Assembly (NCBI GenBank): GCA_941918925.1
Contig: OW799233.1
Location: 121,236,333-121,300,332, forward strand
DNA length: 64,000 nt
Source of the DNA: Phyto melanocephala
Lineage: Eukaryota; Arthropoda; Insecta; Diptera; Rhinophoridae
Reading direction: 5' to 3'
Below, piece by piece: positions 23,134-35,110 of the stretch; the first letter of the stretch is position 1, and each line of letters opens with the position of its first letter. Under the pieces are notes generated by a model. It had not been told where the DNA came from, made no database searches, and saw nothing but the letters and a program-made list of their open reading frames with translations. The position numbers were made by a program, and so were the translations under genes.

Positions 23134-24529
23134 GCCGCTTTTAAAATAGTGGGACGATAAACCTTCAGTTACTTCGCACTATTATTTTGAATATTGGATT
23201 TTGTTGTAAAGTTTTAATTATTTGTCCACATGCCTTTTTCGCTAATATTTTTGACTGAAATAACAGTTAAAAACTAATGACTAAATAAAGAAAATATCAC
23301 ATATTGCTTAAAACTAACGTGATTAAGAAAACAGTAATTTGTTTACCCAATATTAAATTTTGGCAGAAATACTGAGTATATGTTTTTTCTGACTCACTAG
23401 AGAGAGGAGGGTTAAAGTAATCAAAATAAGAAGACTGCAAATCTCAATATGATGATACAAGATGATAGAAATTTGATCTCTTATATTTTAGATAATATTG
23501 TATTGTACTGTATCCTCAACTCGCATTACTTCTAGCAAAATTTACGTAAAATAAATATATAAAAAAATCGCTTCAAACTCAATAGGCAAATTGTCTGTAA
23601 CCTTTAAAAATTACGCTTAAGCTTAAAATATTTACTTCAATTCTTTAGTAATACAACCTTAGGCATAATTTTAACCCAATTTCAGTATTTTATAGCAAAA
23701 AATATTTTCATAGTATCTGCTACAATATCTTTTGGCTTCTTAGTAATTGTAAAGGACTCCTCAAAAGTAAGAAACCAAATATACGAACACATTTTTATTT
23801 ATTTGTTAATATATTTGTGTAAAAAATATGGACACAAAATATATTTTAGCACTCTTTTTTAAAGTTTGTCTTCTTTTTTTTCCTTTTACGAGTCGTCAAC
23901 TACTCACTGTCAACACTTTATTGCAACTTAATTTTATGCAAGATTGACCATGAGGGTCGTCATCACCAGCATTATCCGCATCATATAAAATTTAACAAAA
24001 TAATGGTAAAAAATCATAAACTATTAAAGTGTCACTTATTTCTCATTTTTATTATTTTCCAAGTACTAGTATTCATAAATGTTTAAGTGCCGTGCTTTTT
24101 AAATTTCTTCAAATATTTCACAATCCGACATGAAAATATAAAAACAGCAATAAATATGCATAAAAAGGATTTTTTTTATTTGAATTTGTGGTACTTTCTA
24201 CGAACCACTCAAGTGCTTAAGAGATTTACAAATGTATATTTAAAAACGAAATAGAAAAACAATTCAGAAAAATAACAGAAAAATCAATTTAGTTTTTAAT
24301 TGAAAAATGTACATTTAAATCAAAATGAAATCATTTACTAGTTTCTAACACTTATTTTGAACCCAAGTTTTAAAGAAATTTTACAAAAATATGTCGCTAA
24401 TCAAACATTCGTTAAACAAGAAGTAAGTTAAAGCATGTAATTTTTGTATGACTTAAGAGTTGTATGCAGCATTATTCACTCATTTCAGAAAAACAATAAA
24501 AACACAAATTGTGAACTGAAAGCTTCAGG
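23134..24529. other. AT-rich stretch, nothing recognised
   Basis: No gene or repeat end that I can support. Confidence 0.5.
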
Positions 24530-24930
24530 CAGAGAAAAACTTAACGACGGCTGCGATTTGATGACGATCCCCATATTATATTCTCTATAAAAATATTTTA
24601 ATATCAGAAAGAAGCTATAGATAATTAAATAAATACTAACTTCAAATTGCAAATACTTACATATGCTGAAGATAAAATCGTAGCAGGTCTACAAAATGCA
24701 TTCCATTCAGCTAAAAGCGAAATAATTTTTAAATATTCTTAAAATGGTTGCAATTTAATATAATTTATAAAATGTTTTACAAACTTAAATAGAATAAATG
24801 AACTTGAGCCATAATAAAAATGATTAACAGTAAATTTAATGACTAAAGTTCGAATAAAATATTAAAATATTATTTTAGTAATTTAATTTTGTTTTAACAT
24901 AAATTTTGTGACGATAATCAAATGTTTTTA
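24530..24930. mobile_element. diverged MITE-A-like copy
   Basis: GCAGAGAAAAACTTAACGAC, GACGATCCCCATATTATATT and TTTTGTGACGATAATCAAATG match the left half of MITE-A in order, at lower similarity. The right terminus was not found. The conserved 50-bp block shared with 20711 lies within it, at 24665-24714. Confidence 0.45.
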
Positions 24931-26009
24931 TTTTTATTTTATAGTCGAATCTCTTGCCATTTGCTTTATTATTAGTTATACTATTCTCGTCTGACAATAA
25001 AATTAAATACAAAGGATCACAGCGTACATTCTTTACTGCCTATTTTCTGGAAAAATGTACTTCACTAACCTCATTCTGCTATCAGCTTAATTAAGCCGTG
25101 TCTATTCATCTTACTAATGCATAGTTTTAGAAACCGAAGAGTTTCGAAGGCAACTAAGTGATATTAGCAATATCAAAAATGCCAATTAGTAAATATTCCA
25201 TTAATTTTACATACAAATTATAACAATTATACGCTCCAATAAACCAACGTGAGTATAATTAAACGCTAATACATACATATAAAAGAACGCACAGCAACAA
25301 CAACAACAACAATAATACTTCAAATGAAAAATTCAATTTTTTTTTCATCTATTTTCAATGCAATTTTTTAATACATTCACACATACATGCATAAAGATGT
25401 GTTTGTGTGTTTAATTATGCGCAGTCGAATGGCTGTGTGTGAGCGTGGTGTTTGTGTGTTATACAAAGATTTTTCACACCATTTAATTTAATACATGAAA
25501 ATCGTATCGATGAAGTTTTCATTATTTTTTCCACTCCTTCTATTCTAGCACTTTTTGCATTATTATACAATAATGGGAAAAAACCAACACGTATAACAAT
25601 GGATTTGCAAAGAGACTTCTGCAAACATAATGCAGCATTTAAATAACGAAGTATAGAGAAAATGTAAACAGAAACTTCTCTTCGAAAACGTGTATATATT
25701 TGGATGGTATATATATGTAATGTTAACCACATGTGAAAAACACCTGCTTCAGTCCACCTGGTCTATTCTGATTCCTCTATTTAAAGAGAAAAATCAACAC
25801 AATAAAAACGAAGCAGAGCTGGGTAGAAATAGAATCGATTTTAAGGATGATTAGAAAGACAGCGTCGAACAACTACATCGTAAGTGCTCTATAATCTCTA
25901 ATACTTATTCATAATCACAGAAACGGCAGAAATCGATTCGACTATTATTTGGCAATAATCGATCTTAGGTTATAATGTCAGGTTAGGATCATGGTAAATA
26001 TGACAAAGA
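24931..26009. other. AT-rich stretch with short CAA and GT tracts
   Basis: Contains a CAACAACAACAACAA microsatellite near 25293 and GTGTG-rich sequence near 25400-25460. The overlapping frames at 25415-25732 look like chance. Confidence 0.5.
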
Positions 26010-26498
26010 AACAGTTATCAATAAAAATTGAAATCATCGATAATAGCTTTATGGTTTGAGAAATATTCATTGTGAAGATCAGCACACTTTTGCATACGTG
26101 TGAGCGTTTTTCATTCCCACTGATGTACCTGTGAAATATAGATTATGACTTTTGTAACGATCCCGGATTCGTTACATGTCATTATATACATGCGTTATTT
26201 TGAACATTTTGTTTTTTTGGCTAATTGACACAAGACCTTCCTTGAGCTATTGTCAAATTATGTGGAATTCGACGTGAGAAAATCTTTTGTTCAGCCAAAT
26301 GTTTATGAAATATTGAATATGTAATAGTTGATTTATGTATATCTAAGGTTGCCTAAATTTCACAATTATTTACAAAACAATCTTGCGCTATAATTTTACG
26401 CAAAACTTCAATATTTTTCGGAATAACAACAACGTTCTCGTCATTAAGCGGTCTACAGTCAAGATTGAATTCAATAAGCCATTGATAAATACTATTCC
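26010..26498 (-). pseudogene. mariner transposase N-terminal relic
   Basis: On the minus strand, starting at the junction with the SINE, the sequence reads SRNSIYQWLIEFN, RPLNDENVVVIPKNIEVLRKII, DCFVNNCEI, then ATLDIHKS and IPHNLTIAQGR. This is the mariner order: HTH 1, linker with V-P-E-N-I, HTH 2 (Y-R-E-I-E-x-x-L-G-I), W-V-P-H-x-L (here RIPHNL). One stop occurs in the second HTH and the frame breaks several times. The part upstream in the gene is on the far side of the SINE composite (27526 onward), and the catalytic domain is absent or unrecognisable before 26010. Confidence 0.7.
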
Positions 26499-26510
26499 TT
26501 GATTTCCCTT
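26499..26510. repeat. 12-bp flank A (target duplication)
   Basis: TTGATTTCCCTT immediately before SINE copy 1. The same 12 bases follow SINE copy 2 at 27514-27525. It is part of the mariner relic that the composite entered. Confidence 0.75.
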
Positions 26511-26685
26511 AGGTAAGGTAAGGTAGAACAGGCAGCTGTTGTGCAGCTCACTTGAGTCCATTTAATTGATCCCATTGTGATACCTGATTAGAAGCAGACT
26601 AGTCCAGAGTCTCTGGCGTTAATCGAACCCGCAACCCCCAAACTAGCAGACCAGCACACTACTGACTAGTCCACCGGGGCACCCT
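26511..26685 (-). mobile_element. tRNA-derived SINE, copy 1
   Basis: On the minus strand the head reads GGGTGCCCCGGTGGACTAGT, then a tRNA-like stretch with GGGTTGCGGGTTCGATTAAC (B box GGTTCGATT), and the tail ends in CTTACCTTACCT. A degraded A box (TAGTCAGTAGTG) is placed at the usual distance. The GGTTAGG/GGTAAGG end and the CCATTGTGATACCTGA block are typical of SINEs in muscoid flies. SINEs are transcribed by RNA polymerase III and copied by LINE enzymes. It is not a functional tRNA: no clover-leaf could be completed. Confidence 0.75.
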
Positions 26686-26696
26686 TTCTGAATATA

Positions 26697-27294
26697 TAAC
26701 TAGTTGCAAGTTTTACAATTTTTGCTAAATTCGTTAAAAACGACAATTATTTTATGGCTCTTTCGAACTAACAATTTGTAAAGATTCCATTGGATAACCC
26801 TTGTTACTGTTATGCTCTTTGTCACTACATTAAGAAAAATTTTTAAGAGTGGAGACGAGACAATTTAATCCGTAACCACGCCTTTTCTTACTTCCAACTA
26901 AATGGAGATTTTTGTTTATAATAATTTTTAAGCCTAATATGTACTAAAATTACATATTGCGCTCTATTTTTGTTATTTATGATATGTATATGTTACTATA
27001 AATATTGTCTTGAAAAATTATCTTTAAAAGACTAAGTGTCTTTTAACTACAACAAACGCAAATTTAATACTATTTTCTATCTAAAGATAAAACAAAACTT
27101 TAGACAAAAGACAGAAGTTGCTGCACGCGTAAACTGGGAAAAACTTTATTTTATTTTTTTTTTAATTCTTAAGAAACTCAAAGACACCAATATAAAAAAA
27201 CCTAAATTAAAAGAACGACATTTAAGCTAAACAATGAAATTGTCTGTACATATAACCTTGCAGGTTTTATGAAGGTGGAACATACTTTTGCTCA
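26697..27294. other. 598-bp unassigned spacer between the two SINEs
   Basis: Bounded by the same 11 bases (TTCTGAATATA) at 26686-26696 and 27295-27305. No coding frame or terminal repeat of its own was recognised. Confidence 0.6.
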
Positions 27295-27305
27295 TTCTGA
27301 ATATA

Positions 27306-27513
27306 AAGGTTAGGTTAGGTGGAATAGGCAGCTATTGTGCAGCTCACTTGGGTCCATTATAATGATCCCATTGTGATACCTGAGCAGAAAAGTAAGAATA
27401 GAATAGAAAAGAGAGAAGAGAAGCAGACAACACCAGAGACTTTGGCGGGAATCGAACCCGCAACACCCAAACTAGCAGACCAGCACACTACTAACTTGTC
27501 CATCGGGGCACCC
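27306..27513 (-). mobile_element. tRNA-derived SINE, copy 2
   Basis: Same orientation and same end blocks as copy 1 (GGTTAGGTTAGGTGGAATAG at the left, AACCCGCAAC, CTAGCAGACCAGCACACTAC and GGGGCACCC at the right). It has about 30 extra A/G-rich bases in the middle (27390-27425), so it is a different SINE copy and not a simple duplicate. Confidence 0.75.
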
Positions 27514-27525
27514 TTGATTTCCCTT

Positions 27526-29118
27526 TATTACCTTAAATTAAATTGACTTCATTGGTGCACTATTTTTAATATCATCTACGTCGAAAGTTGGGAAAAAAAA
27601 TAATCCCACAAAAATGTTTACAATTTAATTCCATTCTCTGTCGGACATGAATTTTTCAACAAAAATAGCGTCGAAACGGTTTGGATACACTTATGAAATA
27701 TGAACTGGTCAATTAATTAATTAACACACTTTCCCACTTTCAGTTTCATAGGATTTTTTATTGTAAAGCATCCTTGGCTACTTAAATACATGTCTGGTTA
27801 AGTAAAGTTATGAAAATTTAAGAAATGTTAAAAATGCACTTTACGGGAGAGAGCTAAATTTGTCAGTGTATTAGAAAAGTACTCGCATATGTATGATATT
27901 TACACACGCTGTAAGAAATAAAGAAATTATTAAACGATTAAGGGTTTAATTAAAAGTAATATCAGCCTATTGCACAACACTGTTGAAATCATCAATAATG
28001 CTATACATTTTTAAAAATGTTTTAAGCCTTGTTTTAATAATTTAAAAATAAAATTTCGCGTTAAGGTAAAAGAAAAATTAAACATGATTTATTTAAATAC
28101 CAAAAATATTTTTTGTCTGACTGTTATTCGCACAACCTTGCAAAACTTTATTTTATGGGCATATCTAATAGATTATATCTAATATATATTGTGCATATTA
28201 ATGGAAACATATAAACTTATGAGCATATATGCTCATACATATACATATATGTATATTTAAGTTCAATACTTAAACATATTAGTATTTGTTATGTTAGCAT
28301 GAAGATTTTTTTATTTATGAATACAAACGCAATTACAAACATTTATAAATTCATATAACTATATGATTATTAATATTTACATAAATATATATATTTTCAT
28401 ATGGATGTGTGTATGTATACATATACATACACATACAGCAATTGCATATCCATTATGTGATCATAATGTATGTTTTAGTAGTGTTGAAATAAATGTATGT
28501 ATTCTGTTTCTACATGCAAATCATAAACTCAATTACAATTTAACAAGCGTATAAAATCTAGACGTACATTCTGTAATAAAATACCTATAAACACGCATAT
28601 ACATATGTTTATATGTAAGTTTATGCATATGTTTTGGTATGTTTTGTTTTATAAGTCATACGTGGATATATCTTTGGCTGACGGCAGACACGTTGGCACA
28701 AGTTGCATTCTAATTTATGTGTATTGTTTATACACTCGAAAAATATAGTCTGCTGGAAATAATTACGATATTAAAAGAGAATACTTAATTAGTTTAAGCG
28801 TTTTTTAAGGTAAAATATCTTACAATTTTACGAGGCATTCTTGTCTCTTCACAGAAGTATTAACAGGTGTTTGTTTTGTTTATTTTAAATAAATCGAATT
28901 ATGGAAAATATTTAGTAAAAATAAAAAACAAAATATATGTGATTACGAAACTAAGATATCTTAAAGGCAATTCTTAATTTTACTTCTGGAAATAACATCA
29001 GTTTAACAGTTGCATTGTAATTAAAATTCTGTTACGTAAGCGTATGATTAATATGATAATATTAACTGTCCCCGATTCAATATTACTTATACGCACAATA
29101 ATATGGCTTTATTATATT
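27526..29118. other. AT-rich stretch; start is mariner flank
   Basis: The first bases continue the interrupted mariner sequence, but no conserved block is readable. The rest has TACATATG-rich microsatellite-like sequence around 28220-28430 and nothing else assigned. Confidence 0.45.
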
Positions 29119-29509
29119 CCCAGCAAAAAAAAAAAATTTAAAATAGTGCAAAGCGAATTACATTTTAAAAACTTCTAAATTAATTGTGTAAAAGCAATAA
29201 TTCTAAATAACTCCCTAAATGAAAAGCAATTTGTTATAAGTGATATGCTTAAAAATTAATTCAACATCATGCAAAATATCTTATACGATTCATGTAAACA
29301 AGCGAAATTAACTCAAGTAACAGCAGATGCTTTTCACCATATATGCATGAGTTCTGTGCACTGGTTAAAATAGAGTGCAGTTCATGTAAACACATGATCT
29401 CCAATGACACGCTTACGTTAAAATCATTAGTGCGTTCACCAAAACTTAATCATTTCTTCGCAGTGGAACCCCTGCAAATTCACTTTTTGTCATAGATTTT
29501 TTTGCTGGG
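29119..29509. mobile_element. MITE-C-like element, copy 2
   Basis: Inverted ends CCCAGCAAAAAAA and its inverse, sharing CCCAGCAAAA with the MITE at 13764. Interior differs. The flanking bases do not show a clean TA duplication, so the limits are uncertain. Confidence 0.55.
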
Positions 29510-29717
29510 TTACGACATATTGATTTATTTTAAAGGATTGAAAAAAATATTTAATAATATGGATCAATTTATATAAATAAAGAAATAAATAAATGACGAT
29601 TCTTTTACTACTTTTATATATTTAGTTACGTTTATATATTTTCAAAATGCTTTCAGCATACAAACAATGTTATTTTTAAACATATTTAAAAAAAATTTTA
29701 AATTTGCAAAAACATAT

Positions 29718-30246
29718 TGTTACAGATTTATTTTTAAGTAGCTTAATTTACAATATAATTTATTTTAGTTGTAGTAGTTTAAGTTACTGTAGTTTTATTT
29801 GTATTAGTTTATTTTGCTAGTTGTTCGAAAATGTTGTTTGTTATTATGTGTAGCATACTTTTAGGAACTTATATTATTCGTGCATATTACTTAACGTCTT
29901 AATTTAAATGTACGGTTTTCGAATGTACTAGAATGTACATACGAGAACTTTGTCGAATGTTACCGAACACCACTATGTTACTATAAATAGCCGAATAACA
30001 CAGCTAACATGATCAGTATTACAATAGAGCTTGTAAAGTGCGTATCAAAGTGAGTTTGATAATAAAAGTGTATAACTATAAGTGTAATAAGTAAAGTGAT
30101 ATAAGAACAATATTTGAGTGTATTTAAATAAATAAAGTGCTCTTAATTTTATAACGAATTAAAAGTGTTTTTAATTGCAATAAAAGAACTCAATAGGTTT
30201 ATTTAAAGGAAATAATCCAACGTTTATAAAAGGTATAAACGTAACA
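29718..30246 (+). mobile_element. solo LTR
   Basis: 529 bp with matching inverted ends TGTTAC / GTAACA and ATAT on both sides (29714-29717 and 30247-30250), consistent with a 4-bp target duplication. Inside are a TATA box, an arthropod initiator and AATAAA (near 30127-30132). No primer-binding site follows and no internal retroelement sequence adjoins, so this looks like a solo LTR left by LTR-LTR recombination. The family (Gypsy or BEL/Pao) cannot be told from the LTR alone. Confidence 0.65.
29982..30017 (+). promoter_or_regulatory. core promoter of the solo LTR
   Basis: TATAAATAG at 29982-29990 is followed 33 bases later by TCAGT (30013-30017), the arthropod initiator consensus. The spacing is that of a normal RNA polymerase II core promoter and sets the probable U3/R border near 30015. 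Confidence 0.6.
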
Positions 30247-30430
30247 ATATGATTGCTTATGGACAACCTAAGTCTCCTTTGATGGTTTCTTTCTAATATT
30301 CTTAATCACTGATAACTACCTTTTTTGGCATACGTTGTTTTATCTGCAGATAATTTAAGCCATTATAACTGCGTTATTTATCTTCGCTAGGATTTAAATT
30401 CATAAAGTATTTGTTTGACTGTTAACATGA

Positions 30431-30574
30431 ATGTTTAAAGAAACTTCAACACCTTACCTCTGGTTTGATATTAAACGGATTTTTGGCTCTCCTGCAAATT
30501 TTGATTTTGAAACATATACCGTTCCCCATGAAAACAAACAGCACTCAGAAAAATCTGATGATGAAGTGATTTAA
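30431..30574 (+). CDS. small open frame, 47 codons, unknown
   Basis: The frame starts at an ATG directly after an in-frame TGA and ends at TAA. The product begins MFKETSTPYLWFD and ends in an acidic, hydrophilic tail (EKSDDEVI). Its amino-acid mix is more protein-like than the random AT-rich frames around it, but I recognise no family, and it could be a decayed transposase end or chance. No promoter, splice site or poly-A signal can be tied to it. Confidence 0.2.
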   Translation: MFKETSTPYLWFDIKRIFGSPANFDFETYTVPHENKQHSEKSDDEVI

Positions 30575-30969
30575 TTTAAGTAAAATCACTAAAGATTTTA
30601 AAATAAGCATGTCATGGAAAGTTATGTCTTAATACGAACATAAGTATATATTATATTTTCAGAGGTGCAGCTTATTTTTTAAAACAAGACAGAACATATG
30701 TAACACAATGACCATGGTGTATATTAAATAGCCTTACGATTTTATGGCACTTAGTATTTAAAGTTTTAATTTCTGTTGTATGGCTTACGCGAGTGCTCTT
30801 TATGAATGCCATCCTGTTGTTCAACTTTTCTAAACCTAGATTTACTTATTTCGCCAAAACTGCGTGGAGTGTTGGCCTCTAAATGGTTAAGCTGGATTAC
30901 CAGTACATGCGTTTACTTTCAAGATTAGTTAAAAATTTCATACGAAACTGGTTTACTGGCTAAATTTCT

Positions 30970-31210
30970 AGCCCAAAGTTTGGCTCAACAAATTAATGAT
31001 TTCACAAGCTGTACGGCATGCTGTACTGTCTTGTTGAAACAAAATGATTTTTGGTAATACGGCAAAAAAACACGATTCACGAGAACGAGTTGCTGAGACA
31101 GGGGCCGAATTGATAATTTAGCGTCCACTGTAATACTCGCGTCTGCACGCATAGAAAATATATAGTTTTGGTAATCATAATCTAAGAGCAATACACTATG
31201 ATAGAACTGC
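30970..31210 (-). pseudogene. Tc1/mariner-type catalytic block, minus strand
   Basis: Minus-strand translation around 31050-30970 gives ILFQQDSTACRTACEIINLL, which fits the block around the second catalytic acid (F-Q-Q-D-x-A-x-x-H-x-A). Here the D is kept and the H is R. The upstream sequence to 31210 is open in another frame, but I cannot match it. No TIRs were found. The motif is short, so confidence is modest. Confidence 0.4.
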
Positions 31211-31264
31211 ATGATTTCGGTAAAAACATATGATTGCCAGACGGCAGAGTATCACGGACACTCA

Positions 31265-31615
31265 GTTAGTCTGAATCGGATTTGCTTCTTAACAAAGGTA
31301 GGGTCTGCGTGAGAAATTTAATAGGGATCACTACGGGCCACTGTATGTTGGGCAGGATGGCGATAAGAATGGGACTGAAACTGTAGGATATGTGCAGGCT
31401 GTGCGAGAATCTGTAGGAGTTGAAGACAGTCAAACACATTCTGTGCCACTGTCTCAGAATGCAGATTAGTAGGTTAAAATGGCTAAAAAGCATATTCCTA
31501 GGCAAATTGGGGGTTGTCTCGAGCTGTGGACTCGAGAATCTTATAGGATTCGTAACGGGTTTGATCTGGCTTCGTGATAGGAGACTGAGATTGGGTCGAT
31601 TGTAGGGTCTAGCTC
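31265..31615 (+). pseudogene. LINE C-terminal fragment (LOA/I-like), second copy
   Basis: Plus-strand pieces read GRVCVRNLIGITTGHCMLGR, then CRLCENL with stops, TVKHILCHC and RLKWLKSIFLG. This is the same C-terminal arrangement (L-T-G-H helix, then C-x2-C-x-H-x4-C) as the LINE at 20965-21975, but from a different family member. At least two in-frame stops. The longer minus-strand frame over 31266-31640 is its antisense. Confidence 0.7.
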
Positions 31616-34600
31616 TTTTTGGTATTAATTTGGTACCCACTACATCACCACTTGTCCATTTTCTATTCTTTCTTCTATTCTTATTCTATTCTGTTTTTTA
31701 GTTCTTTACTAAGGCATCACAATAAACCGTATTGTTCTCTGGGTAAGCGTGTGAAAGTAACTTTGCACCACACCAAAATTTTTAAGATTCTTTTTAATTT
31801 TAAAAAACTAATATGATGCTTTTCTATTTAGTTTTAAAAATTTTATGAAACTTGTTCCTTCGAATCATATTTATGTATTGGTTCAATCCACTTTTACAAT
31901 TTTTTTTCTTGGCCCCAAAGAAGTTCAATATTATCCGGGTTCAGCAACCAAAACTCTTATTAAAAGGTTTAAGATTTTGAATTAATCTTAAACTTATTTA
32001 AAATTTATTAGTATAGAAAAAATTAATTTTTCAAAGTTTTTAGCTTAATATCATTAAACCTATTTTAATTAGAACGTAATACAGTATTTTTAAACTACTA
32101 AAATTTTTGTAAAACAACATTTAAAAAAATTTAATTTTTTATCCTAATGTAGAACTGATCAAATATTGATATAAGTAGAAGTTTACAATTAAAAGATATG
32201 TTAGATGATAGAAAATTCGGCATTCTTTGCACTATTTAATATAAAGTAAAGTAAATAATATATTTGCAAATTCTTTTATGATATTTAATATCTACTTTCA
32301 TACATACTTTTATTGTAATGTATACTAAGTACTTTAAAAATCTTATAAGCATACATGCGTAGTTATGTGTAGTACAGTGTTCTATAGTTATAAATTTGTT
32401 TCGGCTTTTTTTGGAACGTACACATGCAAGTCAAGTAAGTGGCTTAGGTTGGTTTTGTTTTGATCGTTATGATTGTTTTTATACTTGATTCGTACATAAG
32501 ATGAAAAAAAACTTCAAGCAAGTAGCACTATTATTACTACATCTACAATTACTTACACACCTTTACAACCATTATACACACAGCTTTAGTTTTCTATTTG
32601 AATACTATTACTACACTACTACCAGAAAAATAATAACAACAGAGCATTTGTATGCACACACTTACAAGCCAACATACTGTTAAATATTTTCCAATCCATT
32701 AATCATCAAAATGTGTATTGAATCGTATATTTTTTGTATTTCGCGCGATTTCAAGCGACAAACACAATGATTATACTAGAGTACACACTCGTATAAATTG
32801 AAATGGAGAAAAAATTAATGAAAAAGAAATCCAGACAAAGTTAGCTTGAAGCATCGGATAAATAGCTTAGGGAGTATAGAAACCAACAGCCCTAAAGCCG
32901 TTATACTGAACAAAAAATCTTAAGGTTTGATAATTTGAAATGCAATTGGCTGTATATATAACTGTGTGGAGTTTGTGGTTTAAATATGGGTTTGCTAATT
33001 AAGGCTGATAGTAAGTATTCTTGAAGCCAAATTAGGGAATGAATGGCTGACGGGGAGGATGAAACGAGAAAACTGTGAACATACACAACTAAAATTTCCA
33101 ATAAAAGAAGAAAATTAAAATATTATTAAAATACGGTTTTTGTTAAAATAAAAAGCAAACCATGTCTATAACTTTGTATAGATATTAAAATATTTTTTAC
33201 GAATGTTAAATAATTGCTAATAAGTCGATAAATTATGTTGACTACTCATTTATGTATTTTTCGGTAGAATAATTACACAGATGTACTTATAATTCCTCAG
33301 ATTGCAATCACATGAACAAGTAGAGTAATTTTACACTTCTTTTTTATGTTAAGAGGCCTGCCAGATTTAAAATTTTCTCTTTGAGGCCACCTTTTGTTTG
33401 ACAATTACATATATGTATGTATTTCCAAAAATATTTACATAAAAAAATTTAAAATTTTACAAACAAACTTTATTTTAAATTCCTTTAGAAAAAAACAAAA
33501 TTCTTAACTTATTCCTTATAAAATAATAATTTTATGCTGAGCTAAAATATGGTTAAATAGTAATTTCGCAAAGGAAGGTTCTAACGTTCATTATATATTA
33601 GAAACATATAATGACTAGCAAAGTAGACGCTACTTTAATAAAAAATTCTTAATTTTTATTTAATATTCAAGTACTTTTTTTAATCACTCAATAATTTTTC
33701 GTAAAATTTATGAAATCTTTTTTCCCTGTTTAAGTTTGTTTTTAAAAATCTAAAAGTACAGTAAATACATATTCGGGATATATCTGGGATATATTTTCTT
33801 TCTCAGCTAAGATCAATGTTTCTAAGTTTTCAAGTTTTAAATTTTTAAACTAAATTATAAGAAAAATGACTATTAAAATAAGAAAAATTAGCTGTTCTTT
33901 ACAATTTGCGAACTTAACTTGAGTTAATAGTACCTAATGTCAGAGTTCTATTTACTAATATATCAAATCACAAAACAAAATTCATAACAATAAGAAAAAT
34001 AAACTTTTTGGTCGATCAAAACATTTTGAGTTTCAACACGGATAAGTAGCCCCTAATTTATAGACCTTTTAATATCACAAATGTTAAAAATACTAGAAAA
34101 TTGCAAAAGAGTACCTTTTGTGTCGTTGATATTATTTTCAGTCTCACCCCGCATAAATGGTCATTAATTTCGAAATTGCAGCTTCATAAACGTAGAAAAT
34201 TAAAAAAGTAAACATTTTCCGTCTCACCTCGGATCAATAGCCGCTAGTTTAAAAATTCTAGCTTAATTTTAAAATTCTAACTTCATAAACTTAGAAAATA
34301 CAAAACTTTAATAAATATGGGAAAAGATAGTTTCTTGTGTTTCTTATATCAATTCCGAAATTTCAAATTTGAAATATTTAAATATACATCTAACAATAAA
34401 ATTGTTTAATAGGCATGATTAAAAGTGAAAATAAATGTTTTAAAAAATACCAAACTGTTTTCAGACTTTTTCCCTTTCCACTCTTTTGTAAATGTGTTTA
34501 AAGCTCCAAAAAAATTTCATACTTTTGTATTGTCTTGTCAAACCGCTATTAAAAATTGGCGCAGTCATTTGAAACTATAAATACTTTCCCCTTTTAGGTG

Positions 34601-34769
34601 CATATTTTGTGCCACTAGAACTTTTCGAAAATTCGAAATTAGACGTCTGTTTAGTAATATTCAATTCATATGCTATTGTAAGGGGTGGTATAATTTTAAG
34701 GGCCGATGTTGAGTGTAAACCACATCTTAGCGTGAAGCTTTTTTCTGCATATTTCTTGACATTCCTCAA
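31616..34769. other. long AT-rich stretch, nothing recognised
   Basis: Scanned on both strands. Short frames (32501-32683, 32901-33101, 34575-34769 and others) have no family motif. No inverted termini were noticed. Confidence 0.5.
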
Positions 34770-35110
34770 TCTCAGGCAAACTTATCGAGGAAAATATACA
34801 CAATCCAGCAACGCGTTAAAGTTATTCAGGCTAATAATAAAAATGGGCGTTCAAATCAAAATGAATTTCGTGCTCTTTACGATTTATAATTGTTCAAATT
34901 CGTCCACCATCAAGAAAATTGTAAAAGATATTTTAATTTTAGCAAAACTGGTTTGTATAAAATGTGAGATCATCTCTGAATGACTTCTTAGTTCGTTGAA
35001 TAGTAAACATTGCTGTTTTTCGCGATACTGTGGCAAAAGAGCAGTTAACCTCGACTCATCATCGTGCCAAACAATTGAACATCAACATTGTCATTAAAAA
35101 TTTAATTTAT
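34770..35110 (+). pseudogene. Tc1/mariner-type transposase N-terminal relic
   Basis: Reads NKNGRSNQNEF near 34850, a linker, then VNIAVFRDTVAKEQLTSTHH and RAKQLNI (35000-35080). The last block matches the relic at 17500-17590 (ENIAVVSDRIAEAPSTST, LNIS) and the family linker plus second HTH. It then breaks off before the catalytic domain. The open frame that starts at 34609 crosses into this region, but its first half matches nothing. Confidence 0.55.

Noticed and set aside
25415..25732. 105-codon minus-strand frame
   Set aside because: Overlaps GT-rich low-complexity sequence and another frame on the opposite strand; no family motif.
26590..26685. tRNA gene on the minus strand
   Set aside because: Has a B box and degraded A box but no clover-leaf, and recurs with a SINE tail. 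It is the head of a SINE.
31266..31640. 124-codon minus-strand frame
   Set aside because: Antisense of a LINE C-terminal fragment that is recognisable on the plus strand.
34609..34983. 124-codon plus-strand frame
   Set aside because: First half matches nothing; second half overlaps mariner blocks in another frame, so it is a chance opening across a relic.
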